Shown one piece after another: positions 33,801-41,648 of a stretch of 64,000 bases of DNA. Below the pieces are notes generated by a model. That model made no database searches and was not told the DNA's origin. It saw only the letters and a list, made by a program, of their open reading frames with translations. The DNA is from Saprospiraceae bacterium. GTDB lineage: Bacteria > Bacteroidota > Bacteroidia > Chitinophagales > Saprospiraceae. The stretch lies in the NCBI GenBank assembly GCA_027488935.1, contig JAIYAP010000059.1, forward strand, positions 82,842 to 146,841. Direction: 5' to 3'. The translations under genes and the position numbers were made by a program. Every line of letters starts with the position of its first letter. Positions within the stretch are counted from its first letter, which is position 1.

Positions 33801-36048
33801 CTGCAATACAAGCCAGGTGGGTGTATTTGTGCAAAATTTAACCACTTCAGCGGGTTGTGATAGTATACTTACGACAACGATCGCGTTTACTCCATTGGAC
33901 ACAACGTTCCTGATAACCACTACGTGTAACCCTGCAGCGGCAGGTGTATTTGCGCAAACGCTAACTACCGCAGGAGGGTGCGACAGTGTAATTGTCACCA
34001 CCGTCAATTTGTTGCCAAGTAACACAACCTTGTTATCGGGTTCCAGTTGTAACCCCGCACAAGTAGGTATTTTCACTAAAAACCTGTTCAATCAATATGG
34101 TTGCGACAGTACGGTAATTACAACCATTGCATTCTTCAACCTCGATACCACCTATTTAAGTGCAACCACCTGCGATCCGACGGGCGTTGGCGTTTTCCCG
34201 GTAACCCTACTCACCGCAGCGGGCTGTGACAGTGTCGTGATTACCACCGTAACCCTGCTACCGAGCAATACAACCTTGCTTTCAGGATCTAGTTGCAACC
34301 CATCTGAAGTAGGTGTTTTCACAAAAAATCTGATCAATCAATTCGGTTGTGACAGTACGATAATTACCACCATTGCATTCTTCAACCTCGATACTACCTA
34401 TTTGACAGCGGCTAATTGCGACCCGGCGGCAGTCGGTATTTTCCCGAAAACCCTCCTCACCGCAGCAGGTTGCGATAGTGTCGTAATAACAACGGTGTCC
34501 TTGTTGCCCGAAAGTGCAACTGCGCTGCAGTCAACGACCTGTATTCCAGCAGAAGCAGGCGTGTTTGTATCCATCTTCCCAAATCAGTTTGGTTGCGACA
34601 GCACCGTAACCGAAACCGTTGCCTTGTTGCCAAGCAGCGCTACCCTACTCGAATACACCACTTGCGATCCTTTGGAAGTGGGAACCATTGTTACCGTTTT
34701 GTCCAACCAATTCGGTTGCGACAGCACCATTACTGCCGTAACCACCTTGCGTCCGGCATCCAGTTGCGGGGTGAGTGCCAGTGTACTTGGCTCCACCATT
34801 CCCTGCGGATCTACCACGGGTACTTTGACCATCACACCCACCTTGGGAGAAGTACCCTTTACCTACAGCTTGGCATTTAATGGCAATCCTATAAAAACAG
34901 GATCCCTGGGTGCGGTCAACCTTCCAATTGATATTGACAGTTTAAGCCCAGGAAATTATACGGTAGTGGTAAGTTCAGCAAATGGATTCAGCACTACAGG
35001 GCAAGCAACCATTATACAGTTGTTCCCCCCAGCCCTGACGACCGAACTTGTATCCAACTTTACCGGATTTGCGGTAAGTTGCCAAGGCGAAACAGATGGA
35101 AGTGCACGCGCTATTGCAACGGGCGGCAAACAACCGTTCAGTTATATTTGGTCGAACAGCGCAGTGGGTGCACAAGCCAATAACTTAGGGGCGGGTACTT
35201 ATTCCGTTACAGTGACCGATGCCAACCAGTGTACCAACACCGCATACATCACACTAACCGAACCTTCTGCACTCAGCTTTACCTTCCGGGTGAATGACCT
35301 GACCTGTTTTGGTCAAAATAATGGCAGTATTTATGTAGAAGCAACAGGCGGGGTACCACCTTACCGCTATACCTTCGATAACATAAAGTTCCAGACATCC
35401 AATGCCTTTATGGGCTTAAAGTCAGGTCAATATGTGGTAACCACGTACGATGCCAATGATTGTCAACAAACGGAAGTCATTATCGTCAATCCCGCCATTC
35501 AGGTGACGGTTGATTTGGGCAACAACCAAATCCTTGACTTGGGCGACTCCACCATGCTAAAGGCAATCGTCAATGTGCCAATCGATAGTATTTTGTCGGT
35601 AACCTGGACGCCTTCGTTTGTAAATCCGGACTGTGTAAGTTGCCTCGAACAGGTAGTTACGCCCTTTATTTCCACCACCTATTCCATCAAAGTGACTGCA
35701 ACTAATGGTTGTAGTGACGATGATAAAATGGTGGTTACCGTCAACAGAAGGAAATATGTGTACGTTCCAAACGTATTTACACCCGATCAGGATGGCCAAA
35801 ACAACAAGTTCAGTATTTTTGCAAAAGAAGGTACCGTAAAAAACATTCGCTCCTTCCAGATTTTTGATCGCTGGGGCGATGCGGTGTTTACCCTCGATAA
35901 TTTCTTGCCCAACGACGATAATTTGGGCTGGGATGGCCTTGTCAAAGGACAAACGAGCACACCAGGCGTATTTGTTTGGTATGCAGAAGTGGAATTTATC
36001 GACGGTGTAATTGAATTGTACAAGGGCGATGTAACCATCGTTCGGTAA
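30877..36048 (+). CDS. Giant T9SS type B surface protein with Cys repeat array
   Basis: The 1723-residue protein has a signal peptide (LILFCLFVLIKIPAFA), an N-terminal Cys-rich beta domain (about 25-180), several Ig/PKD-like units and three GCDS-containing units at about 250-400. Then comes an array of 12 tandem 41-residue repeats at about 809-1293, each with the pattern SCxPxxVGVFxxxL followed by GCDSxVxTTV. SprB-like units follow (GGKQPFSYIWSN, GGVPPYRYTFDN). The end is a type B gliding-motility sorting domain (YVYVPNVFTPDQDGQ, FQIFDRWGDAVFTL, GVFVWYAEVEF, GDVTIVR). It is probably exported by T9SS and displayed or released as an adhesin or filament. Two Cys per repeat may form a disulfide ladder. 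The gene stands alone and converges on the photolyase gene through a 109-nt hairpin repeat. Confidence 0.9.
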   Translation: MQLPYKILILFCLFVLIKIPAFAQCSSSPCGAPIPSVDATQACISPSPSSLDCYYGSTTPDLPISQPPFWCTTIHNNQWFAFTADATSASFEISCYGCASGNGIQAGILSTADCVTFQFVSPCLGNIPTQTTQTLVTNTPLTPGEVYYICIDGSGGALCDYSINGSVPTVTGSTTGLCLPSSPTGTYNTTAVSVWTINPPTAGTINGNSTSNTITVTWLEPGPAEVCARNANCPDAPEFCLPVNIGEDILTIEEVNLCQGKTVTCAGKTFTSGGTFPVILNSYLNCDSTINCIVKVIPKVFTNETHYYCQNQSVTCAGQEFANPGMFPVTLTGDNGCDSVVNCKIILIPTTISPFTLVNMCGPASYTLCSDTYTTSGLYSEICTSSKGCDSIVNVNLAIMEPNAVIAPPGILDCTVNIQITLNGTGSSVNTAVGGQTFYKWTGPGIIGFSNQSTVKVNQPGQYCLVVTHSRQGVACMDTACVDVTAVSSVPQLPLLNGNLMPCQDSTTIYTASAVGTPPPTSFTWSTPGGTPFTTISPNVIQIPWTGTTTGGPLCVIANNNCGSSQPACLNIAVQPALKIPVLTGPNVVCAGGGPYLYTIDSEQAGTTYTWTVPPGATLTGSGDSVFVNFLNASTGNICVTPQNFCGTGVPVCQNVAVSPIPSAKLTGGGQICDGESINLTFTMTGNGPFDVNWFNGSSNVDLMNISNGHTITLSPTTNTLYQLNGVTDNTTPNACTALASDAVNAIVRPNIAQSKAVQLCDGQSLLVGGAVQTTSGIYVDSLQTIYGCDSIITTNLTVYSIDSLTINLTTCDPALAGTNTNLYQQLNGCDSIVTTIVQLLPTDTTLLAATSCDLANVGVFTKTLTNIYGCDSTVIRTVIFSLSDTTLLYTSSCDPAAVGVFVQNLLTYEGCDSIVITTVTELQKDTTLLFDASCNPNNVGVFTTVLTNQFGCDSTVINTVSFFALDTTFLFGTSCNTSQVGVFVQNLTTSAGCDSILTTTIAFTPLDTTFLITTTCNPAAAGVFAQTLTTAGGCDSVIVTTVNLLPSNTTLLSGSSCNPAQVGIFTKNLFNQYGCDSTVITTIAFFNLDTTYLSATTCDPTGVGVFPVTLLTAAGCDSVVITTVTLLPSNTTLLSGSSCNPSEVGVFTKNLINQFGCDSTIITTIAFFNLDTTYLTAANCDPAAVGIFPKTLLTAAGCDSVVITTVSLLPESATALQSTTCIPAEAGVFVSIFPNQFGCDSTVTETVALLPSSATLLEYTTCDPLEVGTIVTVLSNQFGCDSTITAVTTLRPASSCGVSASVLGSTIPCGSTTGTLTITPTLGEVPFTYSLAFNGNPIKTGSLGAVNLPIDIDSLSPGNYTVVVSSANGFSTTGQATIIQLFPPALTTELVSNFTGFAVSCQGETDGSARAIATGGKQPFSYIWSNSAVGAQANNLGAGTYSVTVTDANQCTNTAYITLTEPSALSFTFRVNDLTCFGQNNGSIYVEATGGVPPYRYTFDNIKFQTSNAFMGLKSGQYVVTTYDANDCQQTEVIIVNPAIQVTVDLGNNQILDLGDSTMLKAIVNVPIDSILSVTWTPSFVNPDCVSCLEQVVTPFISTTYSIKVTATNGCSDDDKMVVTVNRRKYVYVPNVFTPDQDGQNNKFSIFAKEGTVKNIRSFQIFDRWGDAVFTLDNFLPNDDNLGWDGLVKGQTSTPGVFVWYAEVEFIDGVIELYKGDVTIVR
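33304..34755 (+). repeat. In-frame array of 12 repeats of 41 codons
   Basis: Within the gene at 30877, units of 123 bp recur about 12 times. From the seventh unit on, two types alternate: one with NQFGCDST and AFFNLDTTYL, the other with TAAGCDSVVITTV and LLPSNTTLLS. This makes a 246-bp higher-order unit. Units 7-8 and 9-10 are the most alike and point to a recent double-unit duplication. Confidence 0.8.
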
Positions 36049-36068
36049 AAAACCGAAAGTTGTACGCT

Positions 36069-36177
36069 ATTTTATCAAGCATTTGTGGTAGCGTGTAAAT
36101 TTTATTGGCGGGGTGACTGAAAAAGTCGCCCCGCCAATAAAATTTACACATTTATACGGGACTAAAGGAGGCCTCAG
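36069..36177 (+). repeat. 109-nt hairpin repeat, copy 1
   Basis: A 26-bp stem (arms 36093-36118 and 36124-36149, one G-T wobble, five-base loop GAAAA) sits inside a 109-nt element whose second copy lies inverted at 63859-63967. The copies are the same length and differ at about 10 positions. This copy lies between convergent genes and includes the photolyase stop codon at its right end. It may be used as a two-way terminator, although the stem is not followed by a T-run. Confidence 0.8.
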
Positions 36178-37502
36178 ATCACTTCAAGTGCCTTTTTATA
36201 CGTTTCCAGGCACCGTTGTCGAGCAAAACTGTGTTCTACCATCGGCTTAGGGTACATCGGAGTACCAAACTCCGGCACCCACTGGCGGATGTAGGTGTAG
36301 GCGGGATCAAATTTTTTCATCTGTTCGGTCGGGTTAAATATCCGAAAGTAGGGTGCCGCATCGGTACCACAACCTGCCGCCCATTGCCAGCCGCCGGAAT
36401 TACTTGCCAAATCAAAATCCAGTAATTTTTGGGCAAAATATTGCGCGCCCAAACGCCAATCGATGAGCAAATGTTTGGTTAAAAAACTCGCCGTGATCAT
36501 GCGTACCCGGTTGTGCATAAATCCGGTAGCGTTCAATTCGCGCATGCCTGCATCCACCAAAGGATACCCTGTTTTACCTTGACACCATTTTTCAAATCCA
36601 TCGGGGTCATTGTGCCAGGGAATATGGTCATATTGTGGCTTAAATGCCTGATCGGCCACTTGCGGAAAATGACCCAAAATTTGACTGTAAAAATCACGCC
36701 AAATCAATTCACTTAAGAATATATCACTCAGATCCAAAGCATTACGCGCCTTTTCCCGAATACTAATGGTTCCAAATCGGAAATGGATTCCTAAGCGCGA
36801 GGTGCCGTTTTTTGCAGGAAAATCGCGCACCGCAGCATAATTACGAATAATACCACGTGAGACAGTACTGGGTGGGATAAGCAGCGCACTGGGTTCAAAT
36901 CCAAGTGCAGCCAGGCTAAGCATCGGCAACGGCGAACATTGGTAAAAATGCTGGAAGTATTGCGCCGTAGGGTAAGCAGCAAGAGGAAATGGAATACCCG
37001 ACACAGCGGGTTGGTCTGCCAGGGGTGTATTCAACTTGGCGTGCCATTTTTTACTATAAGGAGTAAAAACCGTGTACGGCTTGCCATCATCTTTCAGGAC
37101 CTCACCCGTTTCGAAAATAACATGATCCTTAAAAGTGCGAAAAGGAATATTTCCTAATAAATTGGCAATGGAAGCATCGCGTGTTTTGGCATACGGCTCA
37201 TAGTCGCGGTTGGTATAAACTGCCGCAACCGGATACATTTCGAGGACTTGCTTCCAGGCCGTTTCCGGCGTACCGTGCAACACAAGCAGGCTGCTGCCCA
37301 GTGCTTCCAATTGTTGTTGGAGTTGTCCGAGCGTTTGGTGGATAAACTGCACCCGCGCATCGGAAGTATCGGGCAGATCGTCCAGAATTTCCCGATCAAA
37401 AATAAAAAGAGGCAATACAGGGTGTTCCCCTTTCAGCGCGTGAAACAGCCCTGCATTGTCTTCCAGGCGCAAATCGCGCCGAAACCAAAAAATAGCAACC
37501 AT
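36174..37502 (-). CDS. phrB: Deoxyribodipyrimidine photolyase
   Basis: The 442-residue flavoprotein repairs cyclobutane pyrimidine dimers with blue light. The N-terminal antenna-binding Rossmann domain begins IFWFRRDLRLEDNAGL. The C-terminal FAD domain shows FLSELIWRDFYSQILG, YPLVDAGMRELNATGFMHNR, MITASFLTKHLLIDWRLG and WQWAAGCGTDAAPYFRIFNP, all standard for class I photolyases and close cryptochromes. The length is normal. The start lies 2 bases after the stop of the upstream NYN-cold-shock gene, so the two are co-transcribed. The stop codon lies within the 109-nt hairpin repeat. A cryptochrome without repair function cannot be excluded. Confidence 0.95.
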   Translation of the reverse strand: MVAIFWFRRDLRLEDNAGLFHALKGEHPVLPLFIFDREILDDLPDTSDARVQFIHQTLGQLQQQLEALGSSLLVLHGTPETAWKQVLEMYPVAAVYTNRDYEPYAKTRDASIANLLGNIPFRTFKDHVIFETGEVLKDDGKPYTVFTPYSKKWHAKLNTPLADQPAVSGIPFPLAAYPTAQYFQHFYQCSPLPMLSLAALGFEPSALLIPPSTVSRGIIRNYAAVRDFPAKNGTSRLGIHFRFGTISIREKARNALDLSDIFLSELIWRDFYSQILGHFPQVADQAFKPQYDHIPWHNDPDGFEKWCQGKTGYPLVDAGMRELNATGFMHNRVRMITASFLTKHLLIDWRLGAQYFAQKLLDFDLASNSGGWQWAAGCGTDAAPYFRIFNPTEQMKKFDPAYTYIRQWVPEFGTPMYPKPMVEHSFARQRCLETYKKALEVI

Positions 37503-37504
37503 GC

Positions 37505-38416
37505 TTATTTGATCAACTTCACATTCTTGCCAATTGGCTCACCGCGTTCATTTTTGCTCATGGTGAATTCAACGGTATCACCTTCCCGCAGGTCGTTAAA
37601 ATCCGTATCAGCCAGGAAAGAGAAGTGGAAAAACAGGTTGTTGGTTGAAGGATAGGTGATGAAGCCATAACCATCTTTCAAACTAAAAATGGTGCTCAAT
37701 TTCACTTCGCCTTCCTCCACGGGTGCGTCGGATGCAGCATCTGGCAAAATTACTTTCTTGCGCTCCACAAATAATCGACTTACCGGGAAGATATCATCCT
37801 CCTGTGAATCATCGATGACACTGTGCATGGCAACCGGATAGGTCACTTCATCCCACAAGTAAGAAGAAGTGACTGTGCTGCGGCGGCGACCTTCTTCATC
37901 GTAGTATTCATAATCCCAGGTAACCAACATTACCCGAACACCCAAGGTATGCAATTTGCGCACCAATGGTACGAAATCGCTGTCGGATGCGATCAATACA
38001 ACTACATCAAATTGCTTGTGTAAGGTCAATTCAAATGCTTCCAATGCCATCCAAACATCAATCCCGCGCTCTTGGCGATAGCCAGCAACGGTCCGAACTG
38101 GAAGGTAATGAGTCGTAACACCCTCCATCATGAGGATGTCGTCAAACAAACGGTCATAAAACAACCGATTGCCCTCAGCACTTGCCTCTTGTGCACTAAG
38201 ACGACCTCTAAAATAGTGGGCATCTACAATTTGAGCGAGGTGAAAATCTTTGGCATCTTCATCTGCAATACGCTGACGCACAAACTCATGCAGGCCTGCG
38301 ATACTCAAGCGGCTGCGGCGTTCGTGGTGATAAGCGTAGTAATTGCTGACGTGAAGAAAATAGTTGCCATCATAAAAGACTCCGATGCGAGTCAATCTTT
38401 GCTGAGTATCAGCCAT
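37505..38416 (-). CDS. NYN domain ribonuclease-like protein fused to cold-shock domain
   Basis: The 303-residue protein has a PIN-like NYN domain at about 8-190: RIGVFYDGNYF with the first acidic residue, ERGIDVWMALEAFE, and VVVLIASDSDFVPLVRKL with the paired acidic residues that bind metal in this nuclease family. The last 65 residues (about 237-303) form a cold-shock domain (FSLKDGYGFITYP, LFFHFSFL, LREGDTVEFTMSK), a nucleic-acid-binding OB fold. The fusion suggests an RNA-binding nuclease or RNA-quality factor. It is the first gene of a two-gene transcript with photolyase. An AT-rich stretch (TATAATATATAAATTT on the minus strand) precedes the start. Confidence 0.88.
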   Translation of the reverse strand: MADTQQRLTRIGVFYDGNYFLHVSNYYAYHHERRSRLSIAGLHEFVRQRIADEDAKDFHLAQIVDAHYFRGRLSAQEASAEGNRLFYDRLFDDILMMEGVTTHYLPVRTVAGYRQERGIDVWMALEAFELTLHKQFDVVVLIASDSDFVPLVRKLHTLGVRVMLVTWDYEYYDEEGRRRSTVTSSYLWDEVTYPVAMHSVIDDSQEDDIFPVSRLFVERKKVILPDAASDAPVEEGEVKLSTIFSLKDGYGFITYPSTNNLFFHFSFLADTDFNDLREGDTVEFTMSKNERGEPIGKNVKLIK

Positions 38417-38620
38417 AATGTTTTTAAATTTATATATTATACAAACAAGGATTTCAAATGGTTTGGTTCAAAAAAACGCAATATCAAGAATAAGGCCTTT
38501 GAGCAGTTTACTATAACTAGGATAACCTGTATGTTCCGGGATTACTTGCACCTAAATTATTAAGCGGGCGCAAAGAACAGTAATTTTTGATAAATATCGG
38601 CAGTTATCTTGAAAAAAAAT

Positions 38621-38664
38621 AAAAAACGCGCACTTTTTTTCTAACATTTGTGTTAAAGTGCGCG
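38621..38664 (-). terminator. Terminator of the isomerase-like gene
   Basis: CGCGCACTTT at 38627-38636 pairs with AAAGTGCGCG at 38655-38664, with T-runs on both sides depending on strand. On the minus strand the hairpin ends in a T6 run just after the stop at 38698. Confidence 0.85.
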
Positions 38665-38697
38665 TTTTTGATCAAAACAAACAAAAAACAGTCCGAA

Positions 38698-39591
38698 TTA
38701 GCGGAATTTTATTTTATTAAAATTATCAAGCGCCAATTTTACCCCCTCTACAGAACTGGTCCGGTAGTGCTCCAACTCCACAAAATAGTGCTGAAACCCG
38801 GCTTCCTTCCTATGATTTAACACCGTTTTAAAATCAATAGATCCCTCGCCAACTTCAATAGTTTCGCGTTTTTCCGTTTTTGCCATATCCTTTATATGAC
38901 ATGCCTTCCAACGGCCTGGATACAATCGGAACCAATCCAAGGGGTTGTGCCCTGCAAAAAACACCCAATAAATATCCATTTCCATATCAAAATTGGCCGG
39001 ATCTGTTTCATGCAGTATCCATTCAATCAACAAACGTCCATCTTTGGCGTGTTGTGTGTATTCAAAATCGTGGTTGTGGTAACCCGCACGACCACCTGCA
39101 CGCACCGCATATTTGGCCGCAGCCTGAAAAACTTTTACATAGGTTGCTATTTCAGTACGGTCTGGTGCATCCATGTAAGGATTAATGATCCGCGTAATGC
39201 CTTGTGAAACACCCAGGTCGATGGTCTTCTTTAAATCATCGCTGATGTCATTTCCGGCAGCGACATAATCACTTAATTTCATTTTGCAATGCACCGAAGG
39301 CATACTTAATCCATTGTCTTTCACCAACTTCATAAAGTCTGGAACCGGCATGCCAAACATTTTCCCACTGTCTAGTCCATAACCTTCCAGTTTTCTGTAC
39401 CCCATCGTATGCAGTGCCTTCAATACACCTGCAGGGTCTTTGGCCATCGCGTCCCGTACACTATACACTTGCAATCCTGCCTGGATGGCCGGTGGCGTTA
39501 AATGAGGCAGCAGAGGATGATGCATCGCAAGCACCGCCCCACCCAGGGCCGCAGTGCTTAAAAATTTTCTTCTCGACAATTGTTTTTTCAT
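38698..39591 (-). CDS. Tat-exported sugar phosphate isomerase/epimerase family protein
   Basis: The 297-residue protein starts MKKQLSRRKFLSTAALGG, a twin-arginine signal, and continues as an AP-endonuclease-2-like TIM barrel: LQVYSVRDAMAKDPAG, YRKLEGYG, GYHNHDFEYTQ, FDMEMDIYWVFFAGHNP, CHIKDMAKTEKRETIEVGEGSIDF and YFVELEHYRTS. These His, Glu and Asp positions bind the divalent metal in this family. Its members isomerise or epimerise sugars or inositol derivatives; the exact substrate cannot be read. I start at 39591; eight codons upstream lie another in-frame ATG and no useful sequence. Tat export fits a folded metal enzyme in the periplasm. It is flanked by a strong terminator. Confidence 0.88.
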   Translation of the reverse strand: MKKQLSRRKFLSTAALGGAVLAMHHPLLPHLTPPAIQAGLQVYSVRDAMAKDPAGVLKALHTMGYRKLEGYGLDSGKMFGMPVPDFMKLVKDNGLSMPSVHCKMKLSDYVAAGNDISDDLKKTIDLGVSQGITRIINPYMDAPDRTEIATYVKVFQAAAKYAVRAGGRAGYHNHDFEYTQHAKDGRLLIEWILHETDPANFDMEMDIYWVFFAGHNPLDWFRLYPGRWKACHIKDMAKTEKRETIEVGEGSIDFKTVLNHRKEAGFQHYFVELEHYRTSSVEGVKLALDNFNKIKFR

Positions 39592-39842
39592 AAAGACCAT
39601 ATATTTAGTGGGCAAAAGTCAAAAAACTATTTGAAAATCCAATACTTTTCTGAATATGAAAAAATATTTATGACTAAAATTCTAAATCGAACAAATATTC
39701 TTCATCCTTTCTACTTTTTAAAATTTTTTACCACCTACAATGCGTAAACCAATTGTAGTTTGTATGTATTTTGCCCGAGATAAAAGACGGTCCGTTCACT
39801 ATACCCCAATTGCCAATTCACATCGATATTCAATAAACACCT

Positions 39843-41585
39843 ATGATACAAGTATTGCATATTGCAGCAGAATGTTATCCAGCCGCTAAGACCGGTGGCT
39901 TAGGAGATGTAGTAGGCTCTTTGCCCAAATATTTGAGCAATGCCGGGGTGCTTAGTGGCGCCGTAATACCCAAATATGACCTGAAATGGATCAAAAATGC
40001 AAATTGGGTTACAGTTTACCAAGGTACTTATTGGATGGATTGGCAACAGGTGACTTTTCGGGTACAACAATTGGAAGGAAATGCACTCGGCTATCCGTTG
40101 TTTGTCCTGGATATTCCAGGCCTTTTCGACCGACCCGGCATCTACAATGACCCGGCAGGACACGCTTACGGCGATGAAGTTCAGCGGACCCTGGGTTTTC
40201 AACAAGCGGTGCTCGAATGGCTCATTTCTTTCCCCTGGTACGAACGTCCACGGGTGTTACACTGCCACGACCATCACACGGGTTTAATCCCCTGGATGAT
40301 TCAACACTGTGTTGCTTATCAACAACTTGCACCCATTCCGACCGTATTTACAATCCACAACGGACAATATCAAGGAGCCTTTAGTTGGAAAAACAGCCAT
40401 TTTTTGCCCCCTTATAATGAAAATGCGCGCTGGCTGATTGAATGGAATGGCACCATCAATCCAATGGCCGCTGCTATTAAGTGCGCCTGGGCGGTAAGCA
40501 CGGTTTCGCAGTCGTATTTATACGAACTCCACCAAAGTAGTGCCGGCATGGAATCCCTGCTGCAACAAGAATGGCACAAAGAATACGGTATCCTGAACGG
40601 CATCGATGCCCAAATATGGGATCCTGCAACCGACCCTATGCTACAACACCGCTTAGATGCCGATGGTATTCAAGCATTTAAATATAAAAACAAAAAAGAA
40701 CTCTGTACCTGGTTTGGCTTTTCAGAAGACTTGCCTTTGATCAGTTTTATTGGTCGTATTGTCGGCGAAAAAGGCGCAGACTTATTGCCCGATGCATACC
40801 GCCGCTTTATTATGGCGGGAGGTAAAGCCAACTTTCTGGTGTTGGGAACCGGCGAAACCTGGACCCAAAATGAATTCCGACGCATGGCGTACGAGTTTCC
40901 GAGTAGATTTAATGCCGTCATCGACTATAACGAGGCGCTTGCACACCAAATTTATGCTGGCAGCGACTTCCTGATCATGCCGTCCCGTGTAGAACCCTGT
41001 GGCCTCAACCAAATGTATGCCATGCGGTACGGCACCATTCCAATTGTGCGCTCCATTGGCGGCTTGAAAGACACGGTGCCCGATATTGGCATGCCCGATG
41101 GCAGTGGCCGTGGTATTCGATTTGATCATTTTACCGTAGAAGACGCCTATAGTGCCATTTATCGGGCAGTGAGCATGTACCACAACGAACCCGGCATTGT
41201 GCAATGGTTGCAACATAAAATCATGGCCGTCGATTTTTCCTGGGAACATTCCGTGGCACAATACCTTCAAATTTACCGCAACATTGGCGCGCAAGTAGGC
41301 GCTGCTAACCCGCCCCAGTATGCGGAGGAAACCATAAAAACCGTTTCCGAGCCAGCTGTCGATGCAACCAAACCAGTGGTATCCGTTAAAAAAGCAAAAA
41401 CGGAAAAGGTAAAAACAACCACCACAGCACCCGACCCTGTCGAGCCAGCAGTTCCGCCTACGCCCGATCCGATCAAAACGGATCCGCCAAAACCAGCAAC
41501 AAAAACGACCGCCAAACCTAAAAGTCTGGACGCGCTAAAAGAAAATAAAACCCCTAAGCCACCCAAAACAAGTAAACCAAAGTAA
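39843..41585 (+). CDS. glgA: Glycogen synthase with long Lys/Pro/Thr tail
   Basis: The GT5 glycogen synthase extends from residue 1 to about 485. It shows KTGGLGDVVGSLPKYL (ADP-glucose binding), HCHDHHTGLIPWM, TIHNGQYQGAF, GIDAQIWDPATDP, GRIVGEKGADLL and the donor-site motif MPSRVEPCGLNQMYAMRYGTI. It adds glucose from ADP-glucose to alpha-1,4-glucan. The last 95 residues (about 486-580) are an unusual low-complexity tail of Lys, Pro, Thr and Glu (PKPATKTTAKPKSLD type), absent from E. coli GlgA of 477 residues. The tail is in frame with matching codon use, so it is not a separate gene. glgC follows after 63 bases, giving a glycogen synthesis unit; no branching enzyme is nearby. Confidence 0.93.
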   Translation: MIQVLHIAAECYPAAKTGGLGDVVGSLPKYLSNAGVLSGAVIPKYDLKWIKNANWVTVYQGTYWMDWQQVTFRVQQLEGNALGYPLFVLDIPGLFDRPGIYNDPAGHAYGDEVQRTLGFQQAVLEWLISFPWYERPRVLHCHDHHTGLIPWMIQHCVAYQQLAPIPTVFTIHNGQYQGAFSWKNSHFLPPYNENARWLIEWNGTINPMAAAIKCAWAVSTVSQSYLYELHQSSAGMESLLQQEWHKEYGILNGIDAQIWDPATDPMLQHRLDADGIQAFKYKNKKELCTWFGFSEDLPLISFIGRIVGEKGADLLPDAYRRFIMAGGKANFLVLGTGETWTQNEFRRMAYEFPSRFNAVIDYNEALAHQIYAGSDFLIMPSRVEPCGLNQMYAMRYGTIPIVRSIGGLKDTVPDIGMPDGSGRGIRFDHFTVEDAYSAIYRAVSMYHNEPGIVQWLQHKIMAVDFSWEHSVAQYLQIYRNIGAQVGAANPPQYAEETIKTVSEPAVDATKPVVSVKKAKTEKVKTTTTAPDPVEPAVPPTPDPIKTDPPKPATKTTAKPKSLDALKENKTPKPPKTSKPK

Positions 41586-41648
41586 TTTTCGCCCTATTGT
41601 TTCACTTTTATTCCGCTGCTCTTCCAACAGTAGCAAGCCAACACTACC

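Noticed and set aside
33304..34755. CRISPR-like periodicity of about 123 bp
   Set aside because: The repeats are in frame, translate to a conserved 41-residue unit and have no unique spacers. It is a protein repeat.
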